Shown: positions 26,157 to 35,634, counted from the first letter of the stretch. The stretch is 64,000 bases of DNA from Pseudomonas sp. BCA17 (GCF_004519405.1 NZ_SGWI01000005.1:186001-250000); one strand, 5' to 3'. Translations and numbers: made by a program. The notes: a model not told the origin generated them from the letters alone.

Positions 26157-27041
26157 TCAGTGCAGTGGCGAAGCCTGGAAAAAGTGCGGGTTGTCCTGCA
26201 AATACTGTTCGCGCATGACCGGGTCGAGCCATAGTGCATATGCGTTCTTCACCTCGGCCTGTGGGAGACCCTCCAAGGCCTGATTGATCCGTGCAATGGC
26301 CTGACGACCCTCTACAGTGTCCGAGCACCCGATGTAGATGCGTTGGTAAGGCGCAGCGCCTTTTATCGCAAGGAACATCAGGTCGTCAGGCGCTATGCCT
26401 TGTTGCGTTGCCTGGTAGCGGATTTCCGTCCAGTAACCGAGCACAGCTTGCAACCTCCCCAGGCGTTGCATTTGCAGCAGGCTGCCCAGGGCGTCGTTCC
26501 CGTAATGCAGGACGAGTTTGTGCGAGTCGGTATGCTTGAGACGCTCGTCGATCGCAGGTCCGTAGCTGCGCTCGGCGATGGCCCCAAGGCGGGCGTTGGG
26601 GGTTTGCAGAAATGCCTGCAGGTCAAACTGCCCCTCGACGATGAACGGTGCCAGCGTTTCCTGCTGGCTGCGCCGGATCATCACCCCATTGCTGAGCACC
26701 ACAAATGCCTGGGCGGAAAACGCCACGTACTTTGCCCGCTCCGCGGTCCACAGCAGCGAGGGGTCGCAGGTCAATGACGGGGTACTCAGCATTTGCATGC
26801 CCCGGGCACGATTTACATGCAGCACCTGATGGTGATATTCCGGCAAGCGCTCTTTGAGCATCGGCAGCAGGTGGTCCAGTGTCCCCTGGTCTTTTTGCGG
26901 TCCTTCGAAGATGGTCAGCGGTGGCAGGTCGCGCAGCAGCCAAGTCAGTGTGTCTTCGGCGCTGGCCGACACCGGCCACCCGACGGTTATCACGCTGGTG
27001 AGGCACAAGTGCATGAGCCAACGGAGGGTGCGGCGAGTCAT
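26157..27041 (-). CDS. Periplasmic solute-binding-like protein (SBP_bac_3/TIGR02285 type)
   Basis: A 294-residue exported protein: signal peptide about 1-28 (ending ASA), then a two-lobe binding-protein fold (LTWLLRDLPPLTIFEGPQK, RARGMQMLSTPSLTCDPSLLWTAERAKYVAFS, IAERSYGPAIDERL). It most resembles the poorly characterised TIGR02285 group related to polar amino-acid binding proteins. No ABC permease or ATPase gene is nearby. Its ATG shares one base with the stop of the upstream CoA-transferase (TGATG), so the two are translationally coupled, an unusual partner for a binding protein. Confidence 0.75.
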   Translation of the reverse strand: MTRRTLRWLMHLCLTSVITVGWPVSASAEDTLTWLLRDLPPLTIFEGPQKDQGTLDHLLPMLKERLPEYHHQVLHVNRARGMQMLSTPSLTCDPSLLWTAERAKYVAFSAQAFVVLSNGVMIRRSQQETLAPFIVEGQFDLQAFLQTPNARLGAIAERSYGPAIDERLKHTDSHKLVLHYGNDALGSLLQMQRLGRLQAVLGYWTEIRYQATQQGIAPDDLMFLAIKGAAPYQRIYIGCSDTVEGRQAIARINQALEGLPQAEVKNAYALWLDPVMREQYLQDNPHFFQASPLH

Positions 27042-28240
27042 CAGATCGCGCCATCCTCACGCAAACGAGTGATGGCGGCGGCGTCGTAGCCCAGTTCATT
27101 GAGCACGGTGTTGTTGTGCTCGCCCAATTGCGGCCCGACCCATTCACAACTACCCGGTGTGTCCGAGAGCTTGGGCACGATACCTGGCATCTTGAAGTCC
27201 TTGCCGTCCGGCAGTTGTGCCTTGAGGAACATTTCCCGCGCCAGAAATTGCGGGTCGCCCAGCATGTCTTCGGCACTGTAGATGCGACTGGCGGGCACCT
27301 CGGCTTTGTTCAGGGCCTCTATCACTTGGGCCAACGGCAGTGAATTGACCCAGCGATCAATCACGCCGTATAGCTCATCACGGCGGCTGTCGCGTCCATC
27401 GTTGCCGGCCAGCTCCGGATCGTTGGCCAGGTCTTCACGGCCAATGGCTGACATGAAGCGTTTGAAGATCGCATCACCATTGGCGCCGATCTGCACGTGT
27501 TTGCCATCGGCACTGGTATGGATCGAGGAGGGCGTGATGCCGGGCATGATGTTGCCGGTGCGCTCGCGGATGAACCCGAACACGTCGAACTCCGGAATCA
27601 TGCTTTCCATCATCGCGAAAATGGCTTCGTACAACGCCACATCCACCACCTGTCCCAGGCCGCCGTTGACCTCTCGGTGACGCAACGCCATCAATGCGCC
27701 GATGACCGCCCACAACGCCGCAATCGAATCACCGATGGAGATCCCGGTGCGTACCGGCGGACGATCTTCGAAGCCGGTGATATAACGCAAGCCGCCCATG
27801 GACTCGCCCACCGCGCCGAACCCTGGCTGATCCTTCATCGGCCCGGTCTGGCCGAAGCCGGAGAGTCGCACCATCACCAGTTTGGGGTTCAGGGCATGCA
27901 GGGTTTCCCAGTTCAGGCCAAGTTTTTCCAAGACACCGGGACGGAAATTTTCGATCAGGATGTCGGCGTCCGCCAACAGTTGCTTGAGGATCGCCAGGCC
28001 GTCCGGATGCTTGAGGTTCAGTGTCAGTGACTTCTTGTTGCGCGCTTGCACAAACCACCACAGCGATGTGCCTTCATACAACTTGCGCCATTTGCGCAGT
28101 GGATCGCCGCCATCCGGCGATTCGACCTTGATCACCTCTGCACCAAATTCGGCGCAGATGCGCGAGGCAAACGGGCCGGCGATCAGGGTGCCCAATTCGA
28201 TGACTTTCAAGCCGGTAAGGGGTTTGGCATTAAACGACAT
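27041..28240 (-). CDS. CaiB/BaiF (class III) CoA-transferase
   Basis: A 399-residue family III CoA-transferase: LTGLKVIELGTLIAGPFASRICAEFGAEVIKVE (about residues 9-40) and GGDPLRKWR are the diagnostic N-terminal segments, and VRLSGFGQTGPMKDQPGFG is the CoA-binding loop. At the usual catalytic aspartate position this protein appears to have glutamate (VDVALYEA), a variant I believe is not rare in the family. It moves CoA between carboxylic acids; the acids are not predictable. The binding-protein gene is coupled downstream, and YaeQ is divergent upstream. Confidence 0.87.
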   Translation of the reverse strand: MSFNAKPLTGLKVIELGTLIAGPFASRICAEFGAEVIKVESPDGGDPLRKWRKLYEGTSLWWFVQARNKKSLTLNLKHPDGLAILKQLLADADILIENFRPGVLEKLGLNWETLHALNPKLVMVRLSGFGQTGPMKDQPGFGAVGESMGGLRYITGFEDRPPVRTGISIGDSIAALWAVIGALMALRHREVNGGLGQVVDVALYEAIFAMMESMIPEFDVFGFIRERTGNIMPGITPSSIHTSADGKHVQIGANGDAIFKRFMSAIGREDLANDPELAGNDGRDSRRDELYGVIDRWVNSLPLAQVIEALNKAEVPASRIYSAEDMLGDPQFLAREMFLKAQLPDGKDFKMPGIVPKLSDTPGSCEWVGPQLGEHNNTVLNELGYDAAAITRLREDGAI

Positions 28241-28389
28241 GGGGTTCCTTGTCTGCTCAGGACGGTGGTTTGATGCCTTTTAACATAGGCGAGCGGCCCA
28301 GGGATAAGGATGATGCAGCGCAGTATTCGTTGAATGGCCGTTGCATCGGTTAGACTGGCAACCTTTCCCTGTCTATTAGAAGCCCGTTC

Positions 28390-28932
28390 ATGGCCCAGCC
28401 GTCCACGACCTACAAATTCGAACTCAACCTCACTGACCTTGACCGATCGGTGTACGAGAGCGTCAAACAGACCATTGCCCGTCACCCTTCGGAAACCGAA
28501 GAGCGCATGACTGTGCGCCTGCTGGCCTACGCCCTCTGGTACAACGAGCAGTTGACGTTTGGCCGTGGTCTGTCAGATGTAGACGAACCGGCCCTGTGGG
28601 AAAAAAGCCTGGATGACCGTGTACTGCACTGGATTGAAGTCGGCCAACCTGACGCCGATCGCCTGACCTGGTGTTCACGCCGTACCGAGCGCACCAGCCT
28701 GCTGGCCTATGGCAGCTTGCGTGTGTGGGAAGGCAAAGTTGTGCCGGTCGCCAACAACCTGAAGAACGTCCACATCGCCGCCGTGCCGCAAGATGTCCTC
28801 GAGACCCTGGCCAAGGACATGCCCCGCGTTATCAAGTGGGACGTGATGATCAGTGAAGGCACGATGTTCGTCACCGACGACCGTGGGCAGCACGAAGTGC
28901 AATTGCAATGGCTGGCCGGCGAGCGCGGTTGA
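28390..28932 (+). CDS. YaeQ family protein
   Basis: A 180-residue protein beginning MAQPSTTYKFELNLTDLDRS, matching YaeQ, which adopts a PD-(D/E)XK nuclease-like fold. The conserved patterns RLLAYALWYNEQLTFGRGLSDVDEPALWEKSLD and LHWIEVGQPDADRL are intact, including the candidate active-site E and D residues. YaeQ was linked to suppression of rfaH haemolysin defects, but its molecular role is unknown. It stands 54 bp before recJ on the same strand and may be cotranscribed with it. Confidence 0.9.
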   Translation: MAQPSTTYKFELNLTDLDRSVYESVKQTIARHPSETEERMTVRLLAYALWYNEQLTFGRGLSDVDEPALWEKSLDDRVLHWIEVGQPDADRLTWCSRRTERTSLLAYGSLRVWEGKVVPVANNLKNVHIAAVPQDVLETLAKDMPRVIKWDVMISEGTMFVTDDRGQHEVQLQWLAGERG

Positions 28933-28986
28933 AAACAAGCTTCAAGCCAGTTCCTCACTTACCCAAAGAGATTTCCCAAGCGTCCC

Positions 28987-30696
28987 ATGCGTATCGATCC
29001 TCGCCCGTTGCCCGCTGTTCTGCCGTTTCTTGGTGAATTACCACCGCTGTTGACCCGTCTATACGCCGCACGCGGGGTGCAGTCGGAAGCCGAGCTGGAC
29101 AAGAGCCTGGCGCGGTTGATTCCCTACCAGCAGCTCAAGGGCATCGACGCGGCGGTAGACCTGCTGGTGACGGCATTGGAGCAGCGCCAGCGCATCCTGA
29201 TCGTCGGTGACTTCGACGCCGATGGCGCCACGGCCAGTACCGTGGGCACTCTGGGCCTGCGTCTGCTGGGGGCGGCCCATGTGGATTACCTGGTGCCTAA
29301 CCGGTTCGAGTACGGGTATGGCCTGACCCCGGAAATTGTCCAGGTAGCGTTGCAACGCCAACCGCAGCTGTTGATTACCGTGGACAACGGAATTTCCAGC
29401 GTCGAAGGTGTGGCGGCAGCAAAAGCGGCGGGTTTGAAGGTATTGGTCACTGACCACCACCTGCCCGGGGATGAGTTGCCGGCGGCGGACGCCATCGTCA
29501 ACCCGAACCAGCCGGGCTGCGAGTTTCCCAGCAAGGCGCTGGCCGGCGTTGGTGTGATCTTTTACGTGTTGATGGCCCTGCGCGCCCGTTTGCGCAGCCT
29601 GGGCTGGTACGACAACAAGCCGCAGCCGAATATCGGTGAGTTGCTCGACCTGGTGGCCCTGGGCAGCGTCGCCGATGTGGTGCCGTTGGATGCCAATAAC
29701 CGCATCCTGGTCCATCAGGGGCTGGAGCGCATCCGCGCCGGTCGCGCCCGGCCGGGGATCAAGGCGATCCTCGAAGTTGCCAAGCGTGATCATGCCCGCA
29801 TCACCTCCACCGACCTCGGCTTCATCCTCGGGCCACGGCTCAACGCTGCCGGGCGCCTGGACGACATGAGTCTGGGCATTGAATGCCTGCTCACTACTGA
29901 CGTTGCGGCGGCCCGGGAAATGGCCGCGCAACTCGATGGCATGAACCAGGATCGCAAATCCATCGAACAAGGCATGCAGCGCGAGGCCCTGGCTCAGCTC
30001 AAAGACCTGCCGGTGGAGTCGATGCCTTACGGCTTGTGCCTGTTCGACCCGGAATGGCACCAAGGTGTCATCGGTATTCTGGCGTCGCGCATGAAAGAGC
30101 GGTATTTCCGCCCGACCATCGCATTTGCCGATGCGGGTGATGGCCTGCTCAAGGGCTCCGGGCGCTCCGTACAGGGTTTTCATATCCGTGATGCGCTGGC
30201 CGTCGTAGCGAGCCAGCACCCCAACCTGATCACCAAGTACGGCGGCCATGCGATGGCGGCTGGCCTGACGTTGCCCGAGGCGAATTTCCCACTGTTTGCC
30301 GAAGCTTTCGATGCTGAAGTCCGTCGGCAACTGCGTGAAGAAGACCTCACGGGGCGCCTGCTGTCTGATGGCACTCTGGCGGTGGAAGAGTTTCATCTGG
30401 AGCTGGCGCGGGCGCTGCGACATGCCGGGCCCTGGGGTCAGCATTTCCCCGAGCCGTTGTTTCACGGCGTGTTTCAGTTGGTGGAACAACGCGTTGTCGG
30501 GGAGCGGCACTTGAAGGTGGTGCTCAAGAGCGAATGCGGTTCGGTGAAGCTTGATGGCATTGCGTTTGGTGTAGATCGTGAAGTCTGGCCCAACCCGACA
30601 GTGCGTTGGGTAGAGCTGGCCTACAAGCTGGACGTGAACGAATTCCGAGGCAATGAAACGGTGCAACTGATGATTGCACACATAGAACCTCGCTAG
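28987..30696 (+). CDS. recJ: Single-stranded-DNA-specific 5'-3' exonuclease RecJ
   Basis: A 569-residue DHH-family exonuclease used in recombination (RecF pathway) and mismatch and base-excision repair. The metal-binding motifs are visible: IVGDFDADGATAS (about residues 75-87), VTDHHLPGDELPAADAIVNPNQPG (about 155-178) and, in the DHHA1 domain, KYGGHAMAAGLTL (about 418-430). Length matches pseudomonad RecJ. Start at 28987 gives MRIDPRPLP, the usual N-terminus. It is followed by a paired REP. Confidence 0.97.
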   Translation: MRIDPRPLPAVLPFLGELPPLLTRLYAARGVQSEAELDKSLARLIPYQQLKGIDAAVDLLVTALEQRQRILIVGDFDADGATASTVGTLGLRLLGAAHVDYLVPNRFEYGYGLTPEIVQVALQRQPQLLITVDNGISSVEGVAAAKAAGLKVLVTDHHLPGDELPAADAIVNPNQPGCEFPSKALAGVGVIFYVLMALRARLRSLGWYDNKPQPNIGELLDLVALGSVADVVPLDANNRILVHQGLERIRAGRARPGIKAILEVAKRDHARITSTDLGFILGPRLNAAGRLDDMSLGIECLLTTDVAAAREMAAQLDGMNQDRKSIEQGMQREALAQLKDLPVESMPYGLCLFDPEWHQGVIGILASRMKERYFRPTIAFADAGDGLLKGSGRSVQGFHIRDALAVVASQHPNLITKYGGHAMAAGLTLPEANFPLFAEAFDAEVRRQLREEDLTGRLLSDGTLAVEEFHLELARALRHAGPWGQHFPEPLFHGVFQLVEQRVVGERHLKVVLKSECGSVKLDGIAFGVDREVWPNPTVRWVELAYKLDVNEFRGNETVQLMIAHIEPR

Positions 30697-30720
30697 ATCT
30701 GGGCAACACCCCAAAACAAA

Positions 30721-30809
30721 TGTGGGAGGGGGCTTGCTCCCGATCGCGGTAGGTCAGTCAAAGGTGATGTGACTGACCTGTCGCAATCGGGAGCAAGCCC
30801 CCTCCCACA
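30721..30809. repeat. Paired REP element (REPIN), GTGGGAGGGGGC type
   Basis: TGTGGGAGGGGGCTTGCTCCCGAT is matched by its reverse complement at 30786-30809, with an inner stem GTCAGTCA...TGACTGAC as well. It separates the converging recJ and AcvB-like genes and belongs to a different REP class from those at 3325 and 5166. Confidence 0.85.
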
Positions 30810-30833
30810 GTTTGTTTGGCGTATCGCCTGGAA

Positions 30834-32120
30834 TTACTCGGCTTTGTCCTTGGCCTGGTGCTTCACGATGATATCCACCAGACGCTTGGCCAGCGCCGGG
30901 TAGTTCTCATCGAAGTGATGCCCGCCTGGCAGCTTCACGGCTTCGCCCACGGCAGTCTTGTCGGTGCAGCCGCTTTCGTCGACTTCTTCGGCACCGTAGA
31001 TGCACACAACTTTGTCAGCCGGCAGCTTGGCCATTTCCGGGCCGGTGGCAGCTTCCTTGCCCGCGTTGCCCAACCAGCCTTCCACTTCGATTTCAAAGCT
31101 GCCGGTACGCGCGAACGCCAACAGGATGATCGCGTCAACGCGTTGCTGTTCGTTTTCCGGCATGCGGTTGTAGATGGCAGGCAGCACGTCGGCACCGAAC
31201 GAGTAACCGGTCAGCACGAAGCGTTTGGTGCCCCACTTCTGCCGGTAGTGTTGCATCAACTCGGTGAGGTCCTTGGCGCTTTGCTCAGGGGTCTTGTGCT
31301 GCCAGTAGTAGCGCAGGGTGTCGATGCCGACCACCGGGTAGCCGATCTTGGCCATTTCACCGGCCACGTCGCGGTCAAGGTCGCGCCAGCCGCCATCACC
31401 GGAGAGAAACAGGGTGACGGTGTCCTTGGCCTGGCCGGCCGGTACTTCTACCACCGGAATCGCCAGGCCGCCGTTGTCCGAGCCGACCAGTTGCTTGCGC
31501 AGTTCGTTGTTCAGCACTTGTGGGTAGTGAATGTCGTAGTCGCTGATGCTGGTGGTTGCGCGCGGCGTATCACGTACGAAACTGGCACTCTCGTCGTCAG
31601 GGTTATCGTTCCAGGCCACCAGCCAGTTGCCATGGGCAGCGGTTTTCGGCAGCGGGTCCTTGCAGCCTTCCTGCACTAAAGCGAAACCGACGGAGATGGC
31701 GTTGGCCTTGTCGTCGTTCTGTGTGGCGAGCCAGCGCCACGCGAGCGCAGCCCCCGGGCCGATCCCGCTGACCAGAGTCGCCGGGCCTTTAAGCTGGCCC
31801 AGAGCGCTTTGCAACGCTTGTTCCTGCAACGTGCAGTCACCCTTTGGCAGGATGACTTGAACGATTTGTGCCTTGCCGCCCTGGCTCAGGGCAATCAGCT
31901 GGCTGTCGGTCAGGACTTCGTCGGCCGGCACGGCCACCGCTACGCGGGCTTTCGGCGTGCCGTTCGGGGTTACGCGGGTCATCACCGAGCCATCGGCCTG
32001 GGGCAATTGCTCCAGGGTCGGCTGTGGGGCAGGGCGGTTCCAGTACCAATAGCCACCGCCTGCAATCAGGACGAGCAGCACTACGATGGCCAATACATAC
32101 CGCCAGGAGCGTCGAATCAT
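30834..32120 (-). CDS. AcvB/VirJ-family periplasmic serine hydrolase, probable aminoacyl-phosphatidylglycerol hydrolase
   Basis: A 428-residue protein with an N-terminal signal anchor (about residues 9-27) and a periplasmic region ending in an alpha/beta-hydrolase domain (TVTLFLSGDGGWRDLD near 235-250; nucleophile elbow GYSFG with S307). Homologues include Agrobacterium AcvB, a lysyl-PG hydrolase, and P. aeruginosa PA0919, an alanyl-PG hydrolase. Its ATG meets the stop of the upstream mprF gene, so synthase and hydrolase are made together. It likely trims aminoacylated PG to set its level in the membrane. Confidence 0.88.
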   Translation of the reverse strand: MIRRSWRYVLAIVVLLVLIAGGGYWYWNRPAPQPTLEQLPQADGSVMTRVTPNGTPKARVAVAVPADEVLTDSQLIALSQGGKAQIVQVILPKGDCTLQEQALQSALGQLKGPATLVSGIGPGAALAWRWLATQNDDKANAISVGFALVQEGCKDPLPKTAAHGNWLVAWNDNPDDESASFVRDTPRATTSISDYDIHYPQVLNNELRKQLVGSDNGGLAIPVVEVPAGQAKDTVTLFLSGDGGWRDLDRDVAGEMAKIGYPVVGIDTLRYYWQHKTPEQSAKDLTELMQHYRQKWGTKRFVLTGYSFGADVLPAIYNRMPENEQQRVDAIILLAFARTGSFEIEVEGWLGNAGKEAATGPEMAKLPADKVVCIYGAEEVDESGCTDKTAVGEAVKLPGGHHFDENYPALAKRLVDIIVKHQAKDKAE

Positions 32121-34762
32121 CAGCGTTTCACCAATCCAGTCAAGCCGCCCGCAATCAGGGCGGCGGTATCGGCCAGTGCCACCAGCGGATCAAGTCCTGC
32201 GGGCACGGCCATGTAACGGGGTTCCCAGTCGGGCTGGAACTTGTCTTTGAAGCGGCGCAAACCTTGGAAGTTATACAGTTGCTCGCCACGACGGAACACC
32301 ATCGAGCCCAAACGTTGGGTCAACGGGGCACCGCGACGTGGTTGCAAGCCTGACAACGGCACCATGCCGAGACTGAAGCGGGCGTAGTCATGGTTCTTAT
32401 AGTGTTGAATCAGGCCAACCATCATGAACTCCATGGTCAGCTTGGGGGCGTCGGGGTGAGCGCGCATCAGGTCGAGGCTGGCCAGGTCGTGGTTGTAAGT
32501 CTCGAGCAGGTTGGCGAAGGCCACCGGGCGCCCTTCGAAGCGAACGATCGCAATTCTGAAGTGCTTGAGGTAGTCGTCGCTGAAGCGTCCCAGGGAGAAA
32601 CCCTTTTCCCGTACGTTCTTGCCGGTCAGCCACGCATCGGAGATGACTTTGAGTTCAGCCATCGGTGCCTGGCCCTGCTCGAAGATCTCCAGTGACAAGC
32701 CGTCCCGGGTGCCGCGGTTCCAGGTGTAGCGCAGGTCCTTCATCTCTTTGCCCTTGGCTTCCAGGTCAAAGCGTTTGAGGTCGACGCGGGCCTCTTCGCC
32801 CAGTTTGATCGCGGTGAGGCCGATATCCATGTAATACGGCAGGTTCTCGGCGCGTACCTGGTAGAACACCGGGCGGGCATGATGGATATCGCACAGGTCA
32901 CGGAACTGCCAGATCATTTCGGCGCGCGGCTGGGTCGGGCCGATCGGGTCATACAAGGCCACCAGGCTGCGCCCACGACGGGCATACATCAGGAAGGCTT
33001 CGTCGTTGGGGTGGAACAGCAAGGCCTTGTCGCCGGTCAGTGCCAGGCCGCCGTCGGGCTGGGAGGAGGCCATCAGGATCTTGGTGGCACGCTCCAGTTC
33101 ATCCGGTGTCGGCAAGTGGATGATCGGGCGTGCAGTACGCAGCAACCAGGTCAGCGACACGATCACCAGCAGCACTGCCGCGCCCAGCAGCGAGCGCAGG
33201 CCACGGGGGGCGTTGGCGTCTAGGGTGAATTGCCACCATAACTGGTGGCTGTACGGTACGTCTTGATAGGCAAACAGCAGCAGCCAGATCGAAGCGCCCA
33301 GTACGCACACGCTGGCCACCAGGTACAGCGGCGAGAACGGCAGTTCAGTCAGGCGGCTGGCGCGGTAGAACGAGCGACGGAAGATCGCCAGCAGCACCGC
33401 GGTCATGATCATCAGGCTGGCTTCTTCCCAGTCGAAGCCCTTGAGCAGTGAGAGCAGGGCGCCGGTCAGCAGCAGCACCATGGTCAGCATCCAGGCGGCG
33501 GACAAGCGCCGACGCAGGCCCTGGGCAAGCAACAGGCACAGTACGCCGATCAGGCTGGCACCAAAGTGCGACGCGTCAATCAGGCGGTGGGGAATCAGGA
33601 AGCCGATGTTTTCCAGGCGTGAGTCGATTTCCGGTGTTGCGCCGGAAAACAGCAGGACCACGCCTGACAAAAAAACCAGTACGGCCAATACCGGCGCCGC
33701 CAGACCTGATGCAACCCGCAGGCTCTGCTGGGTCTGGAACAGGCGCTGGGCTTCGTTGACCAGCAGGAAGATGCACGCGATCAACAGCGGCAGTACCACG
33801 TAGATCAACCGGTACAAGAGCAAGGCTGCAGCCAGCGGTGCTGCGCCAAGTTTGTCGGCGAATGCGGCCAGCAGGATCGCTTCGAAGACGCCGACCCCGC
33901 CCGGTACATGGCTGAGCACGCCTGCGGCCAGGGCCAGCAGGTACACCAGCAGGAACGGGCCAAACGGCGGCGCTTCGGGCAACAGCATATAAAGGACGGT
34001 AGCGGCGGCGGCGACGTCCAGTGCGGTAATGATCAGTTGCAGGAAAGTCAGGCGCCGGCCCGGCAGGCGCAAGGTGCGTCGCCCGGCCTTGACCAGCAGG
34101 TTATCCGGATAAGGCTGTTCCGGCAGGCGGCGGCGGTAAATACCGATGCACAGCACCGCCGACAGTACCAGCACCGCGGCGGCAATGCCGCCCAGCAAGC
34201 CTTGCGGCAAATGCAGGTAGGTGGACGCCGCTGGCAGGTTGCTCAGCGTGGCCAATGCGGCCAGCGGCGGCAGGGCGGTGCCCAGGGCCAGGCTGGCGAA
34301 CACAGTCATATGGGCGACTTCACCGGCCCCGATGCCATGGCGAGCATATAAACGGTAGCGCACCGATCCGCCCGAGAGCATCGACAGGCCAATGGCATTG
34401 CCGATGGCAAAGGCGGTAAAGCCGCCCATGGCCAGGGTCTTGGCGGGCAGTTTCACGCCGGCATAGCGGGCGCCGGAAAACTCATAGCCCAGCAAAATGA
34501 TGAAGCCGGCGACCGCGGCGGCAAATGCACCCAGCAGGGCCGGCTTGGGCACTTCCAGGATCGAGTCGTGGAGGGCGTACAGATCCAGTTCCAGCAACAG
34601 GTGCCGACAGGCGATCAGGGCGATTGCGAACAGCAACAGGGTGACGGCCAGCCCGATGGGCTGACGGTACTTGCTCAACAGATCCATCCAACGCAAACGG
34701 GTGGGTGTAATCGGTTGTTCTGCTGTGACGGTGTCTTGTGGTTCAGACGAGTTGGCGCGCAT
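32120..34762 (-). CDS. mprF: Aminoacyl-phosphatidylglycerol synthase/flippase MprF
   Basis: An 880-residue inner-membrane protein. About fourteen helices in residues 30-540 form the flippase and synthase membrane region, and the cytoplasmic C-terminal domain (DUF2156, about 560-865: FRDLCDIHHARPVFYQVRAENLPYYMDIGL, EGRPVAFANLLE) transfers an amino acid from its tRNA to phosphatidylglycerol. The P. aeruginosa homologue makes alanyl-PG, which lowers sensitivity to acid, cationic peptides and beta-lactams; alanine specificity here is by analogy. The start at 34762 follows GAGGTGAT; a TTG three bases upstream is less likely. It is the first gene of the mprF-hydrolase pair. Confidence 0.93.
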   Translation of the reverse strand: MRANSSEPQDTVTAEQPITPTRLRWMDLLSKYRQPIGLAVTLLLFAIALIACRHLLLELDLYALHDSILEVPKPALLGAFAAAVAGFIILLGYEFSGARYAGVKLPAKTLAMGGFTAFAIGNAIGLSMLSGGSVRYRLYARHGIGAGEVAHMTVFASLALGTALPPLAALATLSNLPAASTYLHLPQGLLGGIAAAVLVLSAVLCIGIYRRRLPEQPYPDNLLVKAGRRTLRLPGRRLTFLQLIITALDVAAAATVLYMLLPEAPPFGPFLLVYLLALAAGVLSHVPGGVGVFEAILLAAFADKLGAAPLAAALLLYRLIYVVLPLLIACIFLLVNEAQRLFQTQQSLRVASGLAAPVLAVLVFLSGVVLLFSGATPEIDSRLENIGFLIPHRLIDASHFGASLIGVLCLLLAQGLRRRLSAAWMLTMVLLLTGALLSLLKGFDWEEASLMIMTAVLLAIFRRSFYRASRLTELPFSPLYLVASVCVLGASIWLLLFAYQDVPYSHQLWWQFTLDANAPRGLRSLLGAAVLLVIVSLTWLLRTARPIIHLPTPDELERATKILMASSQPDGGLALTGDKALLFHPNDEAFLMYARRGRSLVALYDPIGPTQPRAEMIWQFRDLCDIHHARPVFYQVRAENLPYYMDIGLTAIKLGEEARVDLKRFDLEAKGKEMKDLRYTWNRGTRDGLSLEIFEQGQAPMAELKVISDAWLTGKNVREKGFSLGRFSDDYLKHFRIAIVRFEGRPVAFANLLETYNHDLASLDLMRAHPDAPKLTMEFMMVGLIQHYKNHDYARFSLGMVPLSGLQPRRGAPLTQRLGSMVFRRGEQLYNFQGLRRFKDKFQPDWEPRYMAVPAGLDPLVALADTAALIAGGLTGLVKR

Positions 34763-35002
34763 CAATCACCTCGTGGATTGTGCGCGACAGGATGGGGGTA
34801 TCCAGCCAAGTTACCAATCCCTATGGACAAAATAATTACAAATATTAACGCTTATCGCCGGGTGCGGCGACTGCGGCCATTGGTCGTAGAGGGTCGTGCT
34901 TGAGTACTGAGCATAGCTTGCAATGACATGGACTCTGCAAACCGTGTACGGTTTCATGAAAGATGCCATGCCATTGTTTCAGAAGAACTTTTTCATAGGA
35001 TA

Positions 35003-35032
35003 CAAAAAAGGCCACTCTTTCGAGTGGCCTTT
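35003..35032 (-). terminator. Terminator of initiator tRNA copy 1
   Basis: AAGGCCACTC-TTTC-GAGTGGCCTT stem; on the minus strand it is followed by a T-run (A-run at 35004-35009 on plus). It lies 9 bp beyond the tRNA 3' end. Confidence 0.85.
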
Positions 35033-35041
35033 CTTGATGTT

Positions 35042-35118
<77 letters not shown>

Positions 35119-35130
35119 TCTGTGGGCGGC

Positions 35131-35158
35131 ATTCTACAGCCCAGCGCCGAGGTGTCAA
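35131..35158 (-). promoter_or_regulatory. Promoter of initiator tRNA copy 1
   Basis: On the minus strand: TTGACA, 16-bp spacer, TAGAAT, then the GC-rich discriminator GCCGCCC, typical of a stringently controlled stable-RNA promoter. Confidence 0.85.
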
Positions 35159-35286
35159 CCGTTAATGGGCTAATGGGTCAAATAAGTGTGAATTAGCCGC
35201 CGGGTGCCTGACCCTGTTCGTAAGTACGTGAGTGCGAAGGCTTTTTTGTCTTACAATTTTTATACAGGGCAAAAACGGACACGCAC

Positions 35287-35318
35287 AAAAAAGGCCACTC
35301 TTTCGAGTAGCCTTTTTT
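35287..35318 (-). terminator. Terminator of initiator tRNA copy 2
   Basis: AAAAAAGGCCACTC-TTTC-GAGTAGCCTTTTTT. One base change (GTGG to GTAG) leaves a mismatch in the stem compared with copy 1, while the flanking T/A runs are longer. Confidence 0.8.
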
Positions 35319-35324
35319 GATGTT

Positions 35325-35401
<77 letters not shown>

Positions 35402-35414
35402 TCTGTGTGGCGGC

Positions 35415-35442
35415 ATTCTACAGAGGAATGCCCGTGTGTCAA
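35415..35442 (-). promoter_or_regulatory. Promoter of initiator tRNA copy 2
   Basis: Minus strand TTGACA, 16-bp spacer, TAGAAT, discriminator GCCGCC; same geometry as copy 1 although the spacer sequence differs. Confidence 0.85.
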
Positions 35443-35618
35443 CCGCCGAACTGAAAAAAAGCGCTTGTGCTTCAATTGGTTAGCGCTGAAAACCACGCTT
35501 GGAAAGGGCGCGGAGCCAGTCTGGCCGAGGCTTTCAGCTCTATTGGTATGCTGAATTCGATTGAAAAAATAAATTCATCTTGGAGATTTCCTACCGCTCG
35601 GGCGGAAGATTCACACTA

Positions 35619-35634
35619 CTGGTGCTATATACAG
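35619..35634 (+). promoter_or_regulatory. LexA (SOS) box of dinB
   Basis: CTGGTGCTATATACAG, matching CTG-N10-CAG, within TACTGGTGCTATATACAGTG; only a few positions differ from the consensus LexA operator. It is 45 bp upstream of the dinB start codon. The rest of the 35443-35679 gap shows no gene I can support. Confidence 0.8.

Noticed and set aside
34763..35002. Possible gene between mprF and the tRNA genes
   Set aside because: No frame with start, ribosome-binding site and plausible composition; nothing recognised in this stretch.
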